10,678 nucleotides of DNA from Sulfurovum sp. (GTDB lineage Bacteria > Campylobacterota > Campylobacteria > Campylobacterales > Sulfurovaceae): contig WGDG01000242.1 in the NCBI GenBank assembly GCA_015493425.1, positions 1 to 10,678 on the forward strand, given 5' to 3'. Under the pieces are notes generated by a model. That model was not told where the DNA came from, made no database searches, and worked only from the letters and a program-made list of their open reading frames with translations. Position numbers and translations under genes: made by a program. How positions within the stretch are numbered: the stretch's first letter is position 1; each line of letters starts with the position of its first letter. Positions 7,092 to 10,678 of this stretch are shown piece after piece.

Positions 7092-7097
7092 ATTATA
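7092..7097 (-). promoter_or_regulatory. -10 box of the DUF455-lpxK-argB operon
   Basis: GCTATAATTCCTTATG on the minus strand places a perfect TATAAT with only five bases (TCCTT) before the start codon. A start site at the usual 6-7 nt from the box falls on the A of the ATG. Upstream, inside the divergent gene, the sequence is T-rich (TTTTGATTTGC) with no standard -35 hexamer. Confidence 0.5.
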
Positions 7098-7099
7098 GC

Positions 7100-7705
7100 A
7101 TGCAAATCAAAATGCAACCCATGGGATCCTACCAGACAAACTGCTACATCGTCACTGTCAACGGTAAAGACCTCATCATTGACCCGGGTGTTGATGCTAC
7201 AGAGTGGGTACTTGACAATGTCACCAACCCTGTTGCAGTACTCAACACCCACGGCCACTTCGACCATGTCTGGAGCAACGATGCGGTAAAGTCCGCACTG
7301 CACATCCCGCTCTACTGCCCCAAAGATGATATTTTTATGTTGACTGATGACCCTTTTTCACAGGGCACACCGCCAAGCAGTGCCGATGTTGCCGTTGAAC
7401 CTGACAGCACACTTGATATTGCCGGCATCCCTGTAACCTTCCATCACTTCCCCGGACATACTCCGGGATGCAGTGCCATCGAAATAGGCGATTTATGGCT
7501 CAGCGGTGATTTTCTCTTTGAAGGCAGTATCGGACGGTGGGACTTCCCCTACTCCAGTGCAGAACAGATGATAGAAAGTTTAAAAAAAGTACAACGCATT
7601 ACAGAAGACTTTACCCTCTACCCTGGTCACGGTATGAGTACCACACTAAAACGTGAACAGCGTGGCATACCTCAGTGGATACGGTATGTGGAGTCGACAC
7701 TGTAA
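7100..7705 (+). CDS. Metallo-beta-lactamase-fold hydrolase, glyoxalase II-like
   Basis: Small cytosolic zinc hydrolase of the YcbL/glyoxalase II group. The binuclear metal site is complete: THGHFDH at 50-56 (H51, H53, D55, H56), H120 in FPGHTPG, D137 in LSGDFLF and H177 in LYPGHG. The N-terminal MQIKMQPMGSYQTNCYIV start is typical of the group. At 201 residues it lacks the C-terminal substrate-binding helices of true glyoxalase II, so it probably acts on another thioester or small substrate; that is inference from length. It is the only plus-strand gene, divergent from DUF455 and convergent with the HsrA-type gene. I could not identify its promoter, which must lie inside the DUF455 coding sequence. 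Confidence 0.88.
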   Translation: MQIKMQPMGSYQTNCYIVTVNGKDLIIDPGVDATEWVLDNVTNPVAVLNTHGHFDHVWSNDAVKSALHIPLYCPKDDIFMLTDDPFSQGTPPSSADVAVEPDSTLDIAGIPVTFHHFPGHTPGCSAIEIGDLWLSGDFLFEGSIGRWDFPYSSAEQMIESLKKVQRITEDFTLYPGHGMSTTLKREQRGIPQWIRYVESTL

Positions 7706-7723
7706 AATATTGGAGAAGAGGCG

Positions 7724-7969
7724 CAGGGTGTCGTGCTCTCACAACACCAATATTCCAAACAAAAATAACAACACAGCAGCCTGATACACATTTGAGGGTT
7801 GAACAAAGAAGGTGTTATCGGGGGCAACACCCTACTTTTACGTAGAAGCATATATTGTTTTTCAATGTGGAGAGTCGCGTAGGGTGCGTAGCCACGTACC
7901 TTTGAGACGCATAATGACAGCAACGATCTATTTTTTACAAACGGTTTGAAGGTGCGTGTTTACGCACCC
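7724..7969. repeat. Array of four REP-like palindromes in alternating orientation
   Basis: Read in their own orientation the copies start GCAGGGTGTCGTG (plus, 7724), GTAGGGTGTTGCC (minus, from 7834), GTAGGGTGCGTAG (plus, 7879) and GCAGGGTGCGTAA (minus, from 7972). All close with ACACC, GCACC or GTACC, and three of the four continue with TT. Stems: 7727-7735/7740-7748 (9 bp, one mismatch), 7811-7816/7826-7831 (6 bp), 7883-7889/7894-7900 (7 bp, one G-T) and 7951-7957/7962-7968 (7 bp, perfect). Only the foot G[TC]AGGGTG and the closing arm are shared; the loops differ. A GTAG-type foot beside a hairpin is the hallmark of REP elements. An outer AATATTGG (7706-7713) pairs with CCAATATT (7747-7754) around the first copy. 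Confidence 0.65.
7951..7968. terminator. Possible transcription-end hairpin for the HsrA-type gene
   Basis: GGTGCGT and ACGCACC form a perfect 7-bp GC-rich stem with a 4-nt loop, 36 bp beyond the stop codon of the HsrA-type gene. On the minus strand it is followed by TTCAAACC rather than a T run, so it may halt or protect messages rather than act as a classical intrinsic terminator. Confidence 0.35.
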
Positions 7970-8003
7970 TGCAATTTGAAACAAAGAAAAATTTGGATAA
8001 AAA

Positions 8004-8663
8004 TTAATAAGAGAACTTATACCCGCGTCGGCGTACGGTATGAATGACCTGAAAACCGAGAATACTTTTAAGACGTTTTCGAATCTGGTTGATCGCTACC
8101 TCAACCGTATTGTCACTGACATACTCCGGCTCTTCCCAAAGGGCATTGATGATTTCGTCTTTGCTGAAAACACGCTGCTTTCTCAGTGCCAGGTAGGCAA
8201 GAATATCAAAGGTTTTTCCGTTGAGTGAAACAATTTTTTCATCAAACTCAATTTTCTTGTTGGCAATATCAATCACCAGCTTGTCAATATTCACCTGGGT
8301 ACCGAAGAGGTGGCGCATATTGGAGAGCACACGTGCCGCGATCAAATCGGGGTGCTCAATATGATGGGTAATGACATCATCGATACCAAGATCGAACAGA
8401 TCTTTCTGATGCTTGACATTGTCCGTCAAAATAAGAATCTTTGTCTCACTCTTTTTCTTCTTGACTTCATTGACATAGCGTTCAAGGGAGAACTTGACCC
8501 CTTCATCGACAATAATGACCAGTTCATAGTGCCTGAAATCCGTAAAGTTGGTAGCATCATACATATCTTTTGCATTATCTACAATGCAGATAAAATATTT
8601 TTCCAACTCTTTTTCAAGCTCTTTTACATACTCGTCGTCAAATCCAACTGTCAATATTCTCAT
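8004..8663 (-). CDS. hsrA: HsrA-type orphan OmpR-family response regulator
   Basis: Transcription regulator of the HP1043/HsrA type, which is essential and works without phosphorylation in Helicobacter and Campylobacter. Residues 1-118 form a receiver that has lost its chemistry: the phosphoacceptor position after ELVII is V52 (D53 follows), the acidic pair near residue 9 is shifted, and the conserved lysine is H100 in DDVITHH. Residues 125-219 are a winged-helix DNA-binding domain; VEVAINQIRKRL (187-198) is the recognition helix and TVRRRGYKFSY the wing, both very close to HP1043 as I recall it. No histidine kinase gene is nearby, as expected for an orphan. The ATG has a weak site (CGGA, about 8 nt upstream). 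It lies 143 nt downstream of cmoB with its own promoter and a structured leader. Confidence 0.9.
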   Translation of the reverse strand: MRILTVGFDDEYVKELEKELEKYFICIVDNAKDMYDATNFTDFRHYELVIIVDEGVKFSLERYVNEVKKKKSETKILILTDNVKHQKDLFDLGIDDVITHHIEHPDLIAARVLSNMRHLFGTQVNIDKLVIDIANKKIEFDEKIVSLNGKTFDILAYLALRKQRVFSKDEIINALWEEPEYVSDNTVEVAINQIRKRLKSILGFQVIHTVRRRGYKFSY

Positions 8664-8691
8664 AATTTTTCCGCTATCCCGTCATATTTAC

Positions 8692-8726
8692 AAGAGGAAA
8701 CTTAAACAACATCCTGTTTCCCTCTT
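8692..8726. other. Stem-loop in the hsrA leader
   Basis: AAGAGGAAAC (8692-8701) pairs with GTTTCCCTCTT (8716-8726) with one bulged C and a 14-nt loop. If transcription starts about 7 nt below the TATAAA box, this hairpin lies near the 5' end of the hsrA message, which would protect or regulate it. On the plus strand the stem ends in five T, so it could also stop plus-strand read-through. Confidence 0.5.
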
Positions 8727-8737
8727 TTTGTTGCGTA

Positions 8738-8743
8738 TTTATA
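8738..8743 (-). promoter_or_regulatory. hsrA promoter, extended -10 box
   Basis: TGCTATAAATACGC on the minus strand is a TGn-extended -10 box (TATAAA) 74 bp upstream of the hsrA start, preceded by AT-rich sequence (TTTTTA near the -35 position). It predicts a leader of roughly 70 nt containing the stem-loop at 8692-8726. Confidence 0.5.
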
Positions 8744-8806
8744 GCAGAATCAAGCTTATTTAAAAATAAAAGTAACTTTCAGCTTCTTTGGTTATTTTAA
8801 TGCTTT

Positions 8807-9718
8807 TTATGATTTCGATGCTTTATGTGCCTTGATATAAACTCGTTTGGGGGCAGGGTAACCTTCGACAGTCTTCTCAGGGTTATTGGGATCGAGGAAA
8901 TCTCCGAGGCTCTGGGTGGCAATCCATTCCGTTTTACGCTGTTCGTTCAGGTCAGTCTTTTTGATCTCCAGTACTTCAACCTCATCAAAGCCTGCACGGT
9001 GACACCAGTTTTTCAATGCGTTTACCGTAGGGATGAAATAGATATTCGGGATTTTCGAATAACGCTCTTTGGGGGTCAGACATACTTCTTCCTCTCCGTC
9101 GATCATAAAAGTATCGAGTATCAGTTCCCCGCCTTTGTTAAGCCCCTTAAAGAGTGATTTCAGCATGGCAACAGGATCGGAGCGGTGGTAAAGAACGCCA
9201 AGACAGAAGAGTACATCAAATTTGTGTTCATAAAACTCTACATGTTCAACACCCAGCATTTCATAAACAATGTCAGAGTTGACAAAACGGTCAATGAACT
9301 GAAATTGGGAATAGTAAATTGCAGAAGGGTCAAAGCCTACGAGCTTCTTGGGGTTGTGCGTTTGCATCCTAAAAAGATAGTAGCCGTTATTGCAGCCAAT
9401 ATCACCGACTACTTTGTCTTCGAGGTTAAAATAGGGTTCAAGAAGGTTGTATTTGATCTGACTCTGCCACTCTGAATCAATAAAAAGATCATTGATGGCA
9501 AAAGGACCCTTTCGCCAGGGCATCATCAGCCTTGCAGTTTTTTCAATCTCTTCCATCTGTGCTTTATCGATGCTTTCACTCTTCACAGCTACTGTATCGC
9601 CAAGTGAAACCGTAATATCTTCACATATCGGCAGTGCAGTAATGGCTTCCTGAAGCGGTCTGATATTTTTCCAGTTCAGCCACTTTCTGCGTTCTTCTCT
9701 AATCTGGTTCAGATCCAC
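8807..9718 (-). CDS. cmoB: tRNA U34 carboxymethyltransferase
   Basis: CmoB transfers a carboxymethyl group from carboxy-S-adenosylmethionine (made by CmoA) to 5-hydroxyuridine at tRNA position 34, giving cmo5U, which widens wobble reading. The family marker MMPWRKGPF is at 65-73. The methyltransferase fold follows, with motif I GDIGCNNGYY at 105-114 (more often GCGNG), GFDP at 128-131, and LFCLGVLYHRSDP at 170-182. At 303 residues it is slightly shorter than the E. coli protein. The start codon is GTG, chosen because AAGGA lies five to six nt upstream and the MDLNQIREERRKWL start aligns with the family. cmoA is not in the window. It may be read from the cyclophilin transcript or from an unseen promoter near the G/C tract in the preceding gap. 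Confidence 0.93.
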   Translation of the reverse strand: MDLNQIREERRKWLNWKNIRPLQEAITALPICEDITVSLGDTVAVKSESIDKAQMEEIEKTARLMMPWRKGPFAINDLFIDSEWQSQIKYNLLEPYFNLEDKVVGDIGCNNGYYLFRMQTHNPKKLVGFDPSAIYYSQFQFIDRFVNSDIVYEMLGVEHVEFYEHKFDVLFCLGVLYHRSDPVAMLKSLFKGLNKGGELILDTFMIDGEEEVCLTPKERYSKIPNIYFIPTVNALKNWCHRAGFDEVEVLEIKKTDLNEQRKTEWIATQSLGDFLDPNNPEKTVEGYPAPKRVYIKAHKASKS

Positions 9719-9749
9719 AACAGTCCTTTGTATCTATTGATTCATGTAT

Positions 9750-9761
9750 GGGGGGGAGGGG
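9750..9761. repeat. G7 homopolymer tract upstream of cmoB
   Basis: Seven G at 9750-9756, an A, then four G (9758-9761). On the cmoB strand this is CCCC-T-CCCCCCC, about 32-43 nt upstream of the GTG. It stands out from AT-rich surroundings. Poly-G/C runs are slippage sites in Campylobacter and Helicobacter. Confidence 0.6.
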
Positions 9762-9768
9762 TAGATTC

Positions 9769-9792
9769 ACAGTAAGCACCTTGTGATACTGT
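9769..9792. other. Stem-loop between the cyclophilin gene and cmoB
   Basis: ACAGTA (9769-9774) pairs with TACTGT (9787-9792); inside, CAC (9777-9779) pairs with GTG (9783-9785) around CTT. There is no T run on the minus strand, so it may end or stabilise the upstream message without being a classical terminator. Confidence 0.4.
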
Positions 9793-9801
9793 AAATCATT
9801 G

Positions 9802-9824
9802 AATAGGCATCATACCTATTTTTT
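9802..9824 (+). terminator. Terminator-like stem-loop at the cyclophilin stop codon
   Basis: AATAGG (9802-9807) and CCTATT (9815-9820) form a 6-bp stem with a 7-nt loop and the T run continues to 9824 on the plus strand. It overlaps the minus-strand stop codon at 9816-9818. No plus-strand gene ends here, so its use as a terminator is doubtful. Confidence 0.25.
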
Positions 9825-10364
9825 GATATATGCCTTGATGATCTTTTGGTCGAACACAGGTCTGTCACCAGGGCCGGTCGTGACATTTTCAATCTTTCTG
9901 ACCACATCCTTGCCTTTAATGACTTCACCGAAGATGGTGTATCCGCCGTTAAGATGCGGTGTAGGAACAGTGGTAATAAAAAACTGGCTGCCGTTGGTGT
10001 TTGGGCCGCGGTTGGCCATGGCCAGCAGGAACGGTCTGTCGAATGTGAGATTTGGCGCATATTCGTTCTTGAACTCTTTATGCCAGATGGATTCACCGCC
10101 GCGTCCCGTACCGGTAGGGTCACCGCCCTGAATCATGAAGCCTTTGATGACACGGTGGAAGATAATACCGTCATAGTAACCGTTTTTAACATGGGTGACA
10201 AAATTTTCCACTGCCAAAGGTGCGGCTTTAGGGTAGAGTTTCAACTCAATATTCCCCACATTGGTTTTGAGTACCACGATCGGTGCTTTGTTGTCTGCTG
10301 CGTGGAGCATACCTGCACCCAATAAAAGGGTGAGGCAGAGTTTTAAAAACATTCTTCTCATCAT
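9816..10364 (-). CDS. Exported cyclophilin-type peptidyl-prolyl isomerase
   Basis: Catalyses cis-trans isomerisation of Xaa-Pro bonds in the periplasm. Residues 1-22 are a signal peptide (MRRMFLKLCLTLLLGAGMLHA, cut before ADNK). The cyclophilin domain covers about 28-182: FHRVIKGFMIQGGDP at 69-83 with catalytic R71 plus F76 and Q79, then MANRGPNTNGSQFFITT at 116-132 and PHLNGGYTIFGEVIKG at 136-151. The tryptophan that binds cyclosporin in eukaryotic cyclophilins is replaced by H137, as in many bacterial ones. The start follows the upstream stop codon directly (TAG-ATG-ATG). AAGGA is 3 nt from the first ATG and 6 nt from the second, so M2 (10361) may be the true start. It is probably translated together with the preceding small gene. 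Confidence 0.92.
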   Translation of the reverse strand: MMRRMFLKLCLTLLLGAGMLHAADNKAPIVVLKTNVGNIELKLYPKAAPLAVENFVTHVKNGYYDGIIFHRVIKGFMIQGGDPTGTGRGGESIWHKEFKNEYAPNLTFDRPFLLAMANRGPNTNGSQFFITTVPTPHLNGGYTIFGEVIKGKDVVRKIENVTTGPGDRPVFDQKIIKAYIKK

Positions 10365-10670
10365 CTATCCTTCAATTACATCGTTTTCACATTTGTCTAT
10401 GCCCAGTTCTTTGAGCACCAGCTCAAAAAAGGCACCGCTCTCTCTTTGTGTTTCATCGGTAAATTCGATATAGAAAGCTTCATGCTGCGATTTGTCTGTA
10501 CGTTTATTGTCAAAAACCAGAGGCTTTAGTCCTGTAGCGCTACAGGCCTTCTCGATGGCTCCGTTGATCTCTTTTCGGAGATCATCTCTCTCCCCGTCAA
10601 AAACAAGGCTCATACCCTCGTAACACTCTTCCATTCTTACATTCGCAACGATCTCTTGACATCTGTCCAC
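10365..10670 (-). CDS. Small acidic protein of unknown function, possibly 5'-truncated
   Basis: I do not recognise this family. The readable 101 residues have no signal peptide and no membrane segment, so a soluble cytosolic protein is likely. It is rich in charged residues: an EECYEGMSLVFDGERDD stretch, a helix DLRKEINGAIEKACSATG at about 30-47, then strand-like PLVFDNK and EAFYIEFTDE and a C-terminal helix SGAFFELVLKELGI, which suggests an alpha/beta fold. The only start before the window edge is a GTG at 10670; the frame stays open to the last base, so the gene could begin outside. An internal ATG at codon 13 has no clear ribosome site. Its TAG directly precedes the cyclophilin ATG, and its last codons supply that gene's AAGGA. 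Confidence 0.65.
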   Translation of the reverse strand: MDRCQEIVANVRMEECYEGMSLVFDGERDDLRKEINGAIEKACSATGLKPLVFDNKRTDKSQHEAFYIEFTDETQRESGAFFELVLKELGIDKCENDVIEG

Positions 10671-10678
10671 TATTGACC

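Larger units (their letters stand above)
7706..8003. other. Convergent intergenic region with four hairpins
   Basis: This 298-bp gap between the 3' ends of the hydrolase gene and the HsrA-type gene holds no convincing gene. A minus-strand open frame crossing 7672-7923 has no ribosome site, runs through the hairpins and shows Cys-rich, low-quality composition. The region is filled by four short palindromes of one family, entered next. None is followed by a clean T run, so the terminators of the flanking genes are not certain. Confidence 0.6.

Noticed and set aside
7672..7923. Minus-strand open frame of 83 codons in the convergent gap
   Set aside because: It overlaps the end of the hydrolase gene, crosses the REP-like hairpins and has no ribosome site or recognisable protein features.
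7724..7969. CRISPR array
   Set aside because: The four palindromes differ in spacing, loop sequence and orientation, so they are not direct repeats with spacers of equal length, and no cas gene is present.
8763..8798. AT-only stem (AAAATAA/TTATTTT) downstream of cmoB as a terminator
   Set aside because: The stem has almost no GC pairs and needs a bulge to extend; such pairings are expected by chance in this AT-rich gap.
9750..9761. G-quadruplex
   Set aside because: There are only two G runs; four are needed for an intramolecular quadruplex.
9846..10325. Plus-strand open frame of 159 codons opposite the cyclophilin gene
   Set aside because: It is a shadow of a gene with complete cyclophilin motifs; no ribosome site or promoter supports it.

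Overview
The window looks like ordinary chromosome from a free-living campylobacterotal (formerly epsilonproteobacterial) chemolithotroph, most like Sulfurovum or Sulfurimonas. The assignment rests on an HsrA/HP1043-type orphan response regulator, which is typical of that phylum, on CmoB, ThrC, ArgB and LpxK in their compact forms, and on promoters with a good TATAAT box behind T-rich sequence and little or no -35 box. This was judged by eye, without a database search. Ten of the eleven genes lie on the minus strand.

Layout from left to right. 1-337: no gene; an AT-rich half, then a GC-richer block of nested palindromes with a strong bidirectional stem-loop at the end of the first gene. 338-1540 (-): exported LysM/3D-domain cell-wall protein, 14 nt behind thrC. 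1555-3021 (-): threonine synthase with its own promoter. 3113-4300 (-): exported seven-bladed beta-propeller with tandem TATAAT boxes upstream. 4472-7086 (-): three-gene operon of a DUF455 ferritin-like protein, lpxK (TTG start) and argB, the last two overlapping by 11 nt. 7100-7705 (+): metallo-beta-lactamase-fold hydrolase, the only plus-strand gene, divergent from DUF455 across 13 bp. 7706-8003: convergent gap holding four REP-like hairpins in alternating orientation. 8004-8663 (-): HsrA-type regulator with a structured leader. 8807-9718 (-): cmoB. 9816-10364 (-): exported cyclophilin. 10365-10670 (-): small unknown protein abutting the cyclophilin gene and possibly running off the window.

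The genes are mostly housekeeping: envelope work (LysM/3D protein, LpxK, periplasmic cyclophilin, propeller), amino-acid synthesis (ThrC, ArgB), wobble-base tRNA modification (CmoB) and global regulation (HsrA). I see no defence system, prophage, insertion sequence, CRISPR array or RNA gene. The least explained signals are non-coding: the REP-like array at 7724-7969, the repeat and palindrome block at 173-330, a likely leaderless promoter in the 13-bp divergent gap, and a G7/C7 tract upstream of cmoB.
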